This document shows, piece by piece, positions 55,534 to 63,367 of a stretch of DNA of 64,000 nucleotides. Below the pieces are notes generated by a model that saw only the letters and a program-made list of their open reading frames with translations, was not told the origin of the DNA and did not search any database. A program made the position numbers and the translations under genes. The stretch comes from Arthrobacter sp. B0490 (GTDB lineage Bacteria > Actinomycetota > Actinomycetes > Actinomycetales > Micrococcaceae): the NCBI RefSeq assembly GCF_002929355.1, contig NZ_PJIR01000001.1, positions 62,001 through 126,000 of the forward strand, given 5' to 3'. Each line of letters begins with the position of its first letter. The stretch's first letter is position 1.

Positions 55534-57444
55534 TCAGGCGCCCCGACGGGCTGCGAGGACGGCGTCGCGGAACCTGTTGCACCGGTCCACCTCGCCCTCC
55601 ATGGGGGCCACCACGACACCCTCCGCAGCGCGGGCGCAGGCGTCCAGGAGCCGCCGTCGTACGCGTGCCGCCCGCCGGGCTGCCCCCCACCGCGCGAGCA
55701 GCGCCGCGACGACGCCCAGCACGATGCCCGCTCCCGCGCCTCCGAGGATGAGCAGGGTGGGTACGGGGAAGCCCTCGACGCGCGGGACGTCGATGGCGGG
55801 CAGCTGGAGGAAGCCGAGCACGGCCAGGACGCCGAGCCAGGCGAGCCCTGCGACGAGTGCCGCGAAGGCGATCCACTGCAGGACGCCGAAGATCCCCCAC
55901 CAGGCACGCCGTCCGGTTTCGAGGTCCACCCCCGTGACCGCCGAGTCGAGCGCGTCCGTCAGGTCGTCGGCGGTACCTCGGGCGGTGTCGCGGAGGGAGG
56001 TGTGCCAGGGCTCGGCGACCCCGCGGGCCGCCTCGTCCCCGAAGACGCGCAGCGCCTGGTCCACTTTCGCCCGCTGGGCCGGTTGGGCGAGGGGAAGCGA
56101 GGAGCGGCGCACCTCGGGCACGACGTCCTGGCGCCGCAGGTTCAGTCGCCGCAGCGGATCCGGCCGGAACCTCCCCAGCCACCGGGTGACGGGCCAGCCC
56201 ATGGCGGCGTGGGCGTCACGGCGGTAGGAGTTCCGCACGGCGTCCACCACGACGGGCACGCCCGCCGCTGATCCCAGGCCACGCGCCAGCGCGGCCCTGG
56301 CGTCGTCCGACGGACCGGCGACCTGCTCCGCCGCCACGAAGGGGAGGAGCTCGTCCGCGGCACGCGCGGCGTCGGCCGCGATCCGCCGGGTGGCGGCGAC
56401 ACGGCTCTCCGCGAGGCCCCTGATCGCCTCGGCCAGGTCCTCCACCCCGCGGCCCGTCAGTGCGGACACCGGAACGACGGCGACGTCCTGCAGCCCCTCC
56501 CCCGCGAGGATGGAGGTAAGGGACGCGGTGACGGCCCCCAGGTCCTGTGCCTGGAGCCGGTCGGCCTGGTTCAGTGCCACGAGGGTCACCGCGTCGTGGT
56601 TCGAGAGGCCGCGCAGGAATCCGTGGTGGAGCGCGGCATCGGCGTACTTCTGCGGATCGACCACCCAGAGCAGCACGTCGACCTGCCCCGTGAGCCGCTC
56701 CACGATCTCGCGGTGCGCGAGGGCCGTCGAGTCGAAATCCGGGAGGTCGAGGAGGATCAGCCCGGGACCGGTCGGGGGCTCGACGGCGGCCGACACGGGC
56801 GCCGTCGACTCCCGGACCGCGGGCGCGGAGCTGCCGCGCCGCCGCCAGCGCAGCAGCCCGCGCCGGCCCCGCTCGGGAGCGTCGGCCCGGACCTCCACGG
56901 AGCGCGCGCCGCCCTCGGTACCGGCTCCGTCCTCCCGCAGGGCGGGCACCGGGGTGTCGGCCCGGGCCCGGTCGCCCGGCTCGGCTCCGGTCGTACCGGC
57001 GCCACCGGCGCCACCGGCGCCACCGGCGCCACCGGCCGAGGCTGCCGAGCCTGCGACGAGCGGGGCGCCGTCGGGCAGTTCGACGCGCTGGCTGACGCCC
57101 AGCCAGTCGAGGAGTTCATCGCTCCCGAGGCGTCCCCAGACCAGGGCGAGCGGTTCGGAGGTCGTGGGGCGCCGGGCGGCGACCCGCGCCGCGTCGGTGC
57201 CGCTGAGTGCGTTCACCAGGGACGATTTCCCGCTGCCGGTGGGTCCGAAGATCCCGACGACCGTGTGGTCCGCCGACAGCGACCGCCGCGTGCCCGCGCG
57301 ATCCAGCGTGGCGTGCAGGCGGGAGAGGCTGTCCTCGGGCAGCCGGTCCCTCCCGAGCTCGTAGGCCGCCTGCAGGTGATCGAGGGCGTCGGTGAGTGCC
57401 TCGGCGAGCGGCGTCTCCGCCGTCGCTTCCCGGTGCCGGCTCAT
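55534..57444 (-). CDS. Dynamin-like membrane GTPase (second of a pair)
   Basis: 636 residues. G1 GPTGSGKSS (67-75), switch TTSEP, DLPDFDS (G3 region), ALNQADRL (G4). The C-terminal half has two membrane helices (about residues 520-590: IAFAALVAGLAWLGVLAVLGFL and TLLILGGAGAGIVLGVVAALLA) and a basic, Arg-rich end. Residues 135-155 contain a Gly-Gly-Ala run encoded by a tandem GGCGCCACC repeat (56996-57037), a slippage-prone linker. It overlaps the partner GTPase by 4 bp. By architecture it resembles bacterial dynamin-like pairs such as Streptomyces DynA/DynB, which act in septation, but identity is not proven. Confidence 0.82.
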   Translation of the reverse strand: MSRHREATAETPLAEALTDALDHLQAAYELGRDRLPEDSLSRLHATLDRAGTRRSLSADHTVVGIFGPTGSGKSSLVNALSGTDAARVAARRPTTSEPLALVWGRLGSDELLDWLGVSQRVELPDGAPLVAGSAASAGGAGGAGGAGGAGTTGAEPGDRARADTPVPALREDGAGTEGGARSVEVRADAPERGRRGLLRWRRRGSSAPAVRESTAPVSAAVEPPTGPGLILLDLPDFDSTALAHREIVERLTGQVDVLLWVVDPQKYADAALHHGFLRGLSNHDAVTLVALNQADRLQAQDLGAVTASLTSILAGEGLQDVAVVPVSALTGRGVEDLAEAIRGLAESRVAATRRIAADAARAADELLPFVAAEQVAGPSDDARAALARGLGSAAGVPVVVDAVRNSYRRDAHAAMGWPVTRWLGRFRPDPLRRLNLRRQDVVPEVRRSSLPLAQPAQRAKVDQALRVFGDEAARGVAEPWHTSLRDTARGTADDLTDALDSAVTGVDLETGRRAWWGIFGVLQWIAFAALVAGLAWLGVLAVLGFLQLPAIDVPRVEGFPVPTLLILGGAGAGIVLGVVAALLARWGAARRAARVRRRLLDACARAAEGVVVAPMEGEVDRCNRFRDAVLAARRGA

Positions 57445-59240
57445 GCGCCGTCCCCGGTCCCGGGGAACCGCCCGGGGGGCAGCGCCGTGCGGAGTCGGCT
57501 GGCGAGGACCCGGAGGGTCTCCGCCGGCGTCTGCCGGGCCAGCGGCTCGAGGCTGCGGTCGAAGTGCTCCCGCTCCTGTCGGAAGAGCCCCTCCACGCGC
57601 GTGGAGAGGTCCTCACGGGCCGTGGCGGTGAGGCGGCGCACGGCGTCGTCGCCGAAGACCGCTTCGAGGAGTTTCTGCCCGGCGACGGCCGAGGCGCCGG
57701 CGATGCCGATCTCGCCGCCCGTCAGTCCGCCGGTCGAGGCGAAGACCACCACCATCAGCGCGACGGCGATCCCGTTGACGCCGAAGGAGAGCATGCGCGC
57801 GGTGAAGCGCTTGTCGGCGCCCTCGGCCTGGACGAGCAGCAGCAGGTCCTCCTGCCATGCGCGGATCTCCCGCGCGACGTCCGCCGACACCTCGTCGGCT
57901 TGCCAGGGGGCGAGGCCTTCCAGCAGCGACCGGCCCGCCGCGTCGGCCCGCCACCGCCGCCGCGTGGACTCGTCGGCGCGCGCCGCCTGCTCGACGACGA
58001 CGGTCTGCAGCCCGCTGCCGATGGCGTCCGCGACGGTGGCGGCCGGCGCGGGCCGCCCCGTGAAGAACGCACTGACGCGGTCGCGTGCCCGCCCGATCCT
58101 CGACTCGAGCCCCCGCATGAACTCGCCGGTGCCGACGAAGTCCTGCCAGCGTGCCAGCACCTCGCCGCGCAGCAGCCTGCCGTCCTCCGTCGCCGCGAGG
58201 ACACTCCGCAGTGCCTCGCGGTACGCGCCGTCCGCCGCCGCCCGCAGTTCGTCCCCGATCGCCTGTTCCTGGCTCGCCGCCTCGGCGATCCCGTCCATGC
58301 GTCCCGCGAGCGCGCGCATGGCACCCTGGACGGTGCGCCGGGCGATGTCCCGCCGTCCCTCGGCGTCGACGGCGAGGGCGTGCAGCCACCGGGTGATGGG
58401 CTCGACGGCGTCCGCCGGCAGCATGCGTGCGGATCCGAGGGGAAGCTCGGGGATCACGAAGATCGGGGCGTGGCCGAGATTCTGGGCGGACAGGAGGGTC
58501 ATCAGGTCGCTCCTGATCTCCTCCTCGACGCCCGGGGGTACGCGATCGAGCACGATGGCCACCAGCACGTCGCGTCGTCCGGCTTCGGCCAGCAGCTTCC
58601 AGGGCACGGCGTCCGCGTAGCGGTTGGCCGTCGTCACGAAGAGCCAAAGGTCCGCCGCCGCGAGGAGCTGGCCGGCGAGGCGGCGGTTCTCGTCGGCGAT
58701 CGAGTCGACGTCGGGGGCGTCGAGGAGGGCCAGGCCGACCGGCAGCGTCGACGTGGGTCGCAGGAGCAGCGTGTCCTTCCCGGGGTCCGTCGTCGCGTGG
58801 TGCTGCACGGGTGCCGGGCTGCTGGTCGGCGGCCCGCCTCCCCCGTCGTCGCCTGCCAGGCGCACGCGGCCGAGGGAGGGCAGGACACGGGCATCGTCGA
58901 ACCATGCCGCGTCGTCCGGGTGGTGCAGCAGGAGCGGCTGGCGCGTGGTGGGGCGGACGGCGCCCGTGGCGGAGACGGGCCGGCCGACGAGGGCATTGAC
59001 CAGCGTGGATTTGCCCGCCCCGGTCGAGCCGCCGACGACGGCCACGAGGGGCGCGTCGAGGCTGGCCAGCCGCGGGAGGATGTAGTCGTCGAGCTGGGCG
59101 CGTGCGGACTTCGTCGCAGCCCGCGCGTCGGCCGAGGAGGGAAGGGCCAGGGGGAACGCGAGATTCTCGAGCGCTCCGTTCACGTCCCGCAGCAGCGGCG
59201 GCAGCGCGCGGGCATCGCCGGCCGGGGAGGGTGCGCTCAT
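57441..59240 (-). CDS. Dynamin-like membrane GTPase (first of a pair)
   Basis: 599 residues. G1 GGSTGAGKST (70-79), TTRQPLLL switch, LLDAPDVDSIADENR (G3 region), and AIVLDRVPPG in the G4 position where NKxD is expected, a degenerate form. A hydrophobic stretch near residue 490 (NGIAVALMVVVFASTGG) plus GIAGASAVAGQKLLE suggests a membrane hairpin. The rest is helical. It precedes the second GTPase with overlapping start/stop, so the two are likely obligate partners, as in DynA/DynB or IniA/IniC. Upstream lies a tRNA terminator; no own terminator is seen. Confidence 0.82.
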   Translation of the reverse strand: MSAPSPAGDARALPPLLRDVNGALENLAFPLALPSSADARAATKSARAQLDDYILPRLASLDAPLVAVVGGSTGAGKSTLVNALVGRPVSATGAVRPTTRQPLLLHHPDDAAWFDDARVLPSLGRVRLAGDDGGGGPPTSSPAPVQHHATTDPGKDTLLLRPTSTLPVGLALLDAPDVDSIADENRRLAGQLLAAADLWLFVTTANRYADAVPWKLLAEAGRRDVLVAIVLDRVPPGVEEEIRSDLMTLLSAQNLGHAPIFVIPELPLGSARMLPADAVEPITRWLHALAVDAEGRRDIARRTVQGAMRALAGRMDGIAEAASQEQAIGDELRAAADGAYREALRSVLAATEDGRLLRGEVLARWQDFVGTGEFMRGLESRIGRARDRVSAFFTGRPAPAATVADAIGSGLQTVVVEQAARADESTRRRWRADAAGRSLLEGLAPWQADEVSADVAREIRAWQEDLLLLVQAEGADKRFTARMLSFGVNGIAVALMVVVFASTGGLTGGEIGIAGASAVAGQKLLEAVFGDDAVRRLTATAREDLSTRVEGLFRQEREHFDRSLEPLARQTPAETLRVLASRLRTALPPGRFPGTGDGA

Positions 59241-59326
59241 GGGTCCATCATGCCAGTCGTCCGCCGTCGCCCGGGACGGTCCGCGGGGAGGGCTCTCCGG
59301 GGATGCCGGACCTGGCCGGGAAAGCA

Positions 59327-59360
59327 GAACGTCCCGGACATCGTGATGTCCGGGACGTTC
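59327..59360 (-). terminator. Terminator downstream of the tRNA genes
   Basis: Perfect 16-bp inverted repeat GAACGTCCCGGACATC / GATGTCCGGGACGTTC with a 2-nt centre, 7 bp past the 3' end of tRNA-Glu on the minus strand. It is placed to end the tRNA transcript before the GTPase genes. Confidence 0.85.
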
Positions 59361-59366
59361 CAGGTG

Positions 59367-59439
59367 TGACCCCAGCGGGATTCGAACCCGCGTTACCGCC
59401 GTGAGAGGGCAGCGTACTAGGCCGCTATACGATGGGGCC
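59367..59439 (-). tRNA. tRNA-Glu (anticodon CUC)
   Basis: 73-nt cloverleaf on the minus strand: acceptor GGCCCCA pairs with TGGGGTC (one G-T), D-arm with TATAGCGGCCTAGTA, anticodon loop CTCTCAC (CTC at 34-36), T-arm GGGTTCGAATCCC, discriminator A. It reads GAG codons, the main Glu codon in this GC-rich genome. The 3' CCA is not encoded. Together with tRNA-Gln it precedes the pair of GTPases. Confidence 0.95.
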
Positions 59440-59504
59440 AGTACTTTTCCATATTACTACTACTTCTTTACTGCTCGTGCCTCCCCGTACAGGACGGGAC
59501 TGCG

Positions 59505-59576
59505 CTGGGGTACCAGGACTCGAACCTAGAATGTTGGTACCAGAAACCAGTGTGTTGCCAATTACACCATACCCCA
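59505..59576 (-). tRNA. tRNA-Gln (anticodon CUG)
   Basis: 72-nt cloverleaf on the minus strand: acceptor TGGGGTA / TACCCCA, discriminator G, D-loop TGGTGTAATTGGCAACA, anticodon loop TTCTGGT (CTG), T-arm AGGTTCGAGTCCT. It reads CAG. The T1-A72 start pair is typical of tRNA-Gln. It lies 65 bp upstream of tRNA-Glu and both probably share one transcript. gltX is nearby (0.9 kb), a possible Glu/Gln clustering. The CCA is not encoded. Confidence 0.95.
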
Positions 59577-59645
59577 AGGGCGCTTTTCGGAGACCCGATC
59601 GTGCTGGGCTCCGGCCGCGCAACCGCTCCGCGCCGAGAAACAACT

Positions 59646-60449
59646 TTACCGGACAGGAGGCAGGAACTGCAAAACGGCCACCAGGTCGCCGATGCGGGGC
59701 ACCTCGGGAGCGTCCTCGCCCGGGCTCCCCGGAGGGACCGCGCCGGTCCCGGAGTCGACGCCGGAGCCCCGGCCGGTCCCGGTCCGGTCGAGCCAGACGC
59801 CGAGCAGACCGGCGTCCCGTGCTCCCACGGCATCCACCAGCCTGTTGTCGCCGACGTACAGGGTGCGCGACGGCGCGGTGCCGATGAGGCGGGCCCCCTC
59901 GCGGTAGATGGCGGGGTCCGGTTTGGCGACCCCGACCGTGTCGATACCCACGAGCACCCGGACGCGCCCGAGTCCGGCCCGGTCCAGCTTCGCCCGCTGG
60001 TAGTCGTGCACGTTGTTGCTCACCGCCCCGTACGGGATCCTGCGTGCATCGAGTTCGTCCAGCAGCGGCAGGACGTCGTCGTAGGCCCGGAAGTGGTGCG
60101 GGAGCATCTGCTCGTACGCGCGCACCCACGCCTCGGCCACGCGTCCCAGGAACGGCTCGGGGGTGAAGACCGCCCGTGCGTGGCGGACGCGGTGCACGCG
60201 CTGCTCCTCGAAGGTGAGTTCTCCGGCGAGGAAGCGGTCGTAGTGCCGCTGCGGATCGGTCGTGTACAGCGCCTTGTAGCGGACCCAGTCGTCGTCGCCC
60301 AGGTGGCTGAGCGCCGGATCGGGGATGGCCTGCAGGGTGTGGCCCATGGCCTGTTCGAGGTCGACGAGCGTGTCGTCGATGTCGAACAGCACGCCCTCCG
60401 GGGCGGAGCCCGCGTCCGGGGTCGGTGATCCCCCGACCGGAGCGTGCAC
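59646..60449 (-). CDS. HAD-superfamily hydrolase
   Basis: 267 residues from a GTG 3 bp after the gltX stop. Motif I LFDIDDTLVD with nucleophile Asp23 and acid Asp25; motif II in AVSNNVH; Lys and Asp in VGVAKPDPAIYREG; DxxxD in LYVGDNRLVDAVGA. The cap is a four-helix bundle type, as in phosphoglycolate phosphatase-like members. It likely dephosphorylates a small metabolite. A C-terminal low-complexity Gly/Pro-rich segment (about 225-250) is unusual. It is co-transcribed with gltX. Confidence 0.88.
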   Translation of the reverse strand: MHAPVGGSPTPDAGSAPEGVLFDIDDTLVDLEQAMGHTLQAIPDPALSHLGDDDWVRYKALYTTDPQRHYDRFLAGELTFEEQRVHRVRHARAVFTPEPFLGRVAEAWVRAYEQMLPHHFRAYDDVLPLLDELDARRIPYGAVSNNVHDYQRAKLDRAGLGRVRVLVGIDTVGVAKPDPAIYREGARLIGTAPSRTLYVGDNRLVDAVGARDAGLLGVWLDRTGTGRGSGVDSGTGAVPPGSPGEDAPEVPRIGDLVAVLQFLPPVR

Positions 60450-60452
60450 GGC

Positions 60453-61961
60453 TCAGCCCGCCGTCGCGCGGAGGGCGCGCAGGCGCGCCACCGAGGAGTC
60501 GCGGCCGAGGATCACCATGGACTCGAACAGCGGGGGCGAGATCCTGCGGCCGGAGATGGCGGTGCGTGCCGGCCCGAAGGCGAGCCTCGGCTTCAGGCCG
60601 AGGCCGTCGACGAGCGCTCCCCGGAGGGCCGCCTGCAGCGACTCCGCGTCCCACGCGTCGACGCCCTGCAGGGCGTCGAGCGTCGCGTCGAGCACCTCGC
60701 CGAGGTTCTCCGGCAGACCCTTGCGGGCGTCGTCGGCGATGTCGACGGCGTCGTCGGCCTTGAACAGGAAGCCGAGCATCTCCGGTGCCTCGCCGAGCAG
60801 CGTGATGCGCTCCTGGATGAGCGGGGCAGCTGCGGTCACGATGCGCACTTCCTCGTCCGTGGGCGGGTCGCCGATGACCCCGGCGGCGGCGAGATAGGGC
60901 AGGAGGCGGCTGCGGAACTCGGCGGGGTCGAGGAGCCGCACGTGCGTGCCGTTGATCGCCTCGGCCTTCTTCAGGTCGAAGCGGGCGGGATTGGCGAGGA
61001 CGTCGCGGACGTCGAACTTCTCGACGAGCTGCTCCACGGAGAAGATGTCCTCGTCCGCGGACAGGCTCCAACCGAGCAGGGACAGGTAGTTGAGCAGCCC
61101 CTCGCGGATGAAGCCGCGTTCCCGGTGGAGGAACAGGTTCGATTCGGGGTCCCGCTTGGACAGCTTCTTGTTGCCCTGGCCCATCACGTAGGGCAGGTGG
61201 CCGAACAGCGGCATGTACTGGGCGACGCCGATGTCGATCAGCGCGCGGTAGAGGGCCACCTGGCGTGGCGTGGAGGACAGCAGGTCCTCGCCGCGCAGCA
61301 CGTGGGTGATCCCCATGAGGGCGTCGTCCACGGGGTTCACGAGCGTGTAGAGGGGCGCGCCGTTGGCTCGGACGACGGCGAAGTCGGGCACGCTGCCGGA
61401 CCGGAAGGTGATGTCGCCGCGCACGAGGTCGGTGAAGGTGATGTCCTCGTCCGGCATGCGCAGGCGCAGGACGGCGGGACGACCCGCGGACCGGAAGGCC
61501 TCCTTCTGCTCCCCGGTCAGCGTGCGGTCGTGGTTGTCGTACCCGAGCTTGGGATCGCGGCCCGCCGCACGGTGCCGCTCCTCCACCTCCTCGGGCGTGG
61601 AGAAGGACTCGTAGAGGTGGCCCGCCGCGACCAGCCGCTCGATGACGTCCTGGTAGAGATCGCCGCGCTGCGACTGGCGGTAGGGCGCGTGGGGTCCCCC
61701 GACCTCGACACCCTCGTCCCAGTCGATGCCCAGCCAGGTCATCGCGTCGAGGAGCTGCTGGTAGCTCTCCTCGCTGTCACGCGCGGCATCGGTGTCCTCG
61801 ATGCGGAAGACGAGCTTTCCACCCGTATGGCGCGCGTACGCCCAGTTGAACAGCGCGGTCCGGATCAGCCCCACATGGGGGGTGCCGGTCGGCGACGGAC
61901 AGAATCGGACCCGGACGGGCGTGACATCGGTGACGGTGGGGAGCTCTGCGGCAATAGTCAT
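60453..61961 (-). CDS. gltX: Glutamyl-tRNA synthetase
   Basis: 502 residues. Class I motifs: HIGH-type [18 protein letters not shown] and KMSKS-type [27 protein letters not shown] is typical of bacterial GltX. It charges tRNA-Glu and, in actinobacteria, usually also misacylates tRNA-Gln for GatCAB amidation, as no GlnRS is expected. The two tRNAs it would use lie just downstream. A fumarylacetoacetate-hydrolase gene is 81 bp upstream on the same strand. Confidence 0.97.
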   Translation of the reverse strand: MTIAAELPTVTDVTPVRVRFCPSPTGTPHVGLIRTALFNWAYARHTGGKLVFRIEDTDAARDSEESYQQLLDAMTWLGIDWDEGVEVGGPHAPYRQSQRGDLYQDVIERLVAAGHLYESFSTPEEVEERHRAAGRDPKLGYDNHDRTLTGEQKEAFRSAGRPAVLRLRMPDEDITFTDLVRGDITFRSGSVPDFAVVRANGAPLYTLVNPVDDALMGITHVLRGEDLLSSTPRQVALYRALIDIGVAQYMPLFGHLPYVMGQGNKKLSKRDPESNLFLHRERGFIREGLLNYLSLLGWSLSADEDIFSVEQLVEKFDVRDVLANPARFDLKKAEAINGTHVRLLDPAEFRSRLLPYLAAAGVIGDPPTDEEVRIVTAAAPLIQERITLLGEAPEMLGFLFKADDAVDIADDARKGLPENLGEVLDATLDALQGVDAWDAESLQAALRGALVDGLGLKPRLAFGPARTAISGRRISPPLFESMVILGRDSSVARLRALRATAG

Positions 61962-62042
61962 GATGTCCCCAGTCTAGGCGGGAGCATCGGGGCCGGCCGC
62001 GCGCCGTCGCGCCCCGGACGGACGGTCACGACGGCGGATGCG

Positions 62043-62816
62043 TCAGCGGCGTGCGGGGTTGGACAGGCGGCCGATGCCCTCGATGTCGACGTCGTAGCGC
62101 TGGCCGTCGGTGATCAAGCCGACACCGGCGGGCGTGCCGGTCAGGATGATGTCCCCCGGCAGGAGCGTGAAGGCCTGCGAGACGTAGGCCACGAGCTCGC
62201 GGGCCCCCCAGATCATGTCGCTCGTGGAACCGTCCTGGCGGAGGTCGCCGTCGAGCGATCCGCGGATGGTCAGGTTCTCGGGATCGAGGTCGGTCTCGAT
62301 CCACGGGCCGATCGGGCAGGACGTGTCGAATCCCTTGGCACGGGCCCACTGGTCGTCGGTCTTCTGCACGTCGCGTGCGGTTAGGTCGTTCGCACAGGTG
62401 TAACCGAAGACGACGTCGTCGACGCGCTCGAGGGGGACGTCCTTGCAGATCCGGCCGATCACCACGGCCAGTTCGGCCTCGTAGGAGATCTGGTCCGAGA
62501 AGGACGGCAGCATGATCGGGTCGCCGGGACCGATGACCGATGTGTTGGGCTTCAGGAACATCAGCGGCGCGGCCGGTGTCGCGCCACCCATCTCCTGGAC
62601 GTGGTCGGCGTAGTTCAGCCCCACCCCGACGACCTTGCTGCGGGGGATGACGGGAGCAAGCAGCCGGACGTCCTCGAGCGCGTGCCGTGCGCCGGTCAGC
62701 TGCACTCCCCCGTAGAAGGGGTCACCATGGATGACGGCGACCTCCTCGCTCCCGGGGGAGCCTTCCACAACGCCGAACAGTGGGTCATCATTTACGACAA
62801 AGCGTGCAATTCGCAT
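62043..62816 (-). CDS. Fumarylacetoacetate hydrolase family protein
   Basis: 257 residues. Metal-site block ELAVVIGRICKDV and GYTCANDLTARDVQK are the FAH/HpcE signature, with DQISYEAELAVVIGR before it and GDIILTGTPAGVG near the C-terminus. Members cleave C-C bonds (fumarylpyruvate, 2-oxopent-4-enedioate) or decarboxylate oxaloacetate. In actinobacteria this single-domain type directly precedes gltX in the same operon, as here; a metabolite-repair role is possible. Substrate unassigned. Confidence 0.9.
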   Translation of the reverse strand: MRIARFVVNDDPLFGVVEGSPGSEEVAVIHGDPFYGGVQLTGARHALEDVRLLAPVIPRSKVVGVGLNYADHVQEMGGATPAAPLMFLKPNTSVIGPGDPIMLPSFSDQISYEAELAVVIGRICKDVPLERVDDVVFGYTCANDLTARDVQKTDDQWARAKGFDTSCPIGPWIETDLDPENLTIRGSLDGDLRQDGSTSDMIWGARELVAYVSQAFTLLPGDIILTGTPAGVGLITDGQRYDVDIEGIGRLSNPARR

Positions 62817-62912
62817 GCCGCCAAGCCTAGCGTGACCCCTTCCTCCGGGGCGTGGGTCCGCCGCGCGGGACGGAATCGGCTCGACGCGCTGGATGGAATC
62901 GGCTTAAAGGGA

Positions 62913-62957
62913 GATACCGCGGGCACTCCCTCCCCAAAAGAGGGTGCCCGCGGTATC
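62913..62957 (-). terminator. Terminator of the small exported peptide gene
   Basis: Perfect 14-bp inverted repeat GATACCGCGGGCAC / GTGCCCGCGGTATC with a 17-nt loop, 61 bp past the peptide stop codon on the minus strand. It is followed there by CTCCCTTTAAG, a weak U-rich end. It also insulates the FAH-gltX unit. Confidence 0.75.
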
Positions 62958-63018
62958 CGTGGCGCGCAGGTACGGCCTCGGGGCGTCCGGAACGGATCGC
63001 CGCGTCGACCGGAGGTGC

Positions 63019-63159
63019 CTAGCCGGGCCAGTTGTTGATGCGGTCCAGCGAGGAGACGGGTGCGACGACGCCGGCCTTGGCGGGAGCGGCGTTCGCGGCT
63101 GCCGCGCCACCGGTGACGAGGAGGGTTGCAAGGAGGAATGCGGAGGTGAAACGCTTCAT
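63019..63159 (-). CDS. Small exported peptide, 46 residues; candidate signal pro-peptide
   Basis: Short frame read directly from the sequence: ATG with AAAGGA 7 nt upstream, then 46 codons to TAG. Residues 1-24 are a Sec signal (MKRFTSAFLLATLLVTGG..AAANA), with cleavage expected after ANA. The remaining about 22 residues are small and polar with a distinctive end, SSLDRINNWPG. It has its own -35/-10, ribosome site and terminator, so it looks like a real gene rather than chance. It is divergent from a TPR protein. Size and layout recall Phr pro-peptides of Rap-Phr systems. A housekeeping small secreted peptide or bacteriocin-like role is possible too. Confidence 0.75.
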   Translation of the reverse strand: MKRFTSAFLLATLLVTGGAAAANAAPAKAGVVAPVSSLDRINNWPG

Positions 63160-63230
63160 GGTTTTTGTCCTTTGGGCTCGATTGACAGTGTAGTGGAACC
63201 CGCCCCCATACCACGAGCGGTTCAGTAATT

Positions 63231-63259
63231 ATCATAAGCCACACCAGTCACTTTGGTAA
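63231..63259 (-). promoter_or_regulatory. Sigma70-type promoter of the peptide gene
   Basis: On the minus strand TTACCA (63254-63259) and TATGAT (63231-63236) with an exact 17-bp spacer; four and five of six consensus matches. The -10 box is 71 bp upstream of the peptide ATG. This stretch is clearly AT-richer than its surroundings. Confidence 0.6.
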
Positions 63260-63267
63260 CACTTACC
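63255..63267. promoter_or_regulatory. Palindrome overlapping the peptide promoter
   Basis: GGTAA-CAC-TTACC, perfect 5-bp arms, covering the -35 box of the peptide promoter and lying 101 bp before the TPR gene. A regulator bound here would block peptide transcription. The binder is unknown; the motif is short and could occur by chance. Confidence 0.4.
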
Positions 63268-63367
63268 GGGAACTTTTTTCCTCAAGTTTTCCAAAGGATG
63301 GCCCAAGGGCCCCGCAACCCGAATAATGGGCGAAGCAGCCAATCGATCCGGAGAGCTGAAGGTGGCG

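Noticed and set aside
56996..57037. GGCGCCACC tandem repeats as a regulatory element
   Set aside because: They lie inside the GTPase coding frame and encode a Gly-Gly-Ala linker.
59240..59366. tRNA region as an integration site of a genomic island
   Set aside because: No integrase or direct repeat of the tRNA 3' end was found in the window.
63019..63159. Small peptide as a toxin of a toxin-antitoxin pair
   Set aside because: It has a cleavable signal with a small mature part and no overlapping antisense RNA signal or antitoxin-like partner.
63182..63187. Perfect TTGACA as promoter of the TPR gene
   Set aside because: No acceptable -10 element at 16-19 bp on the plus strand.
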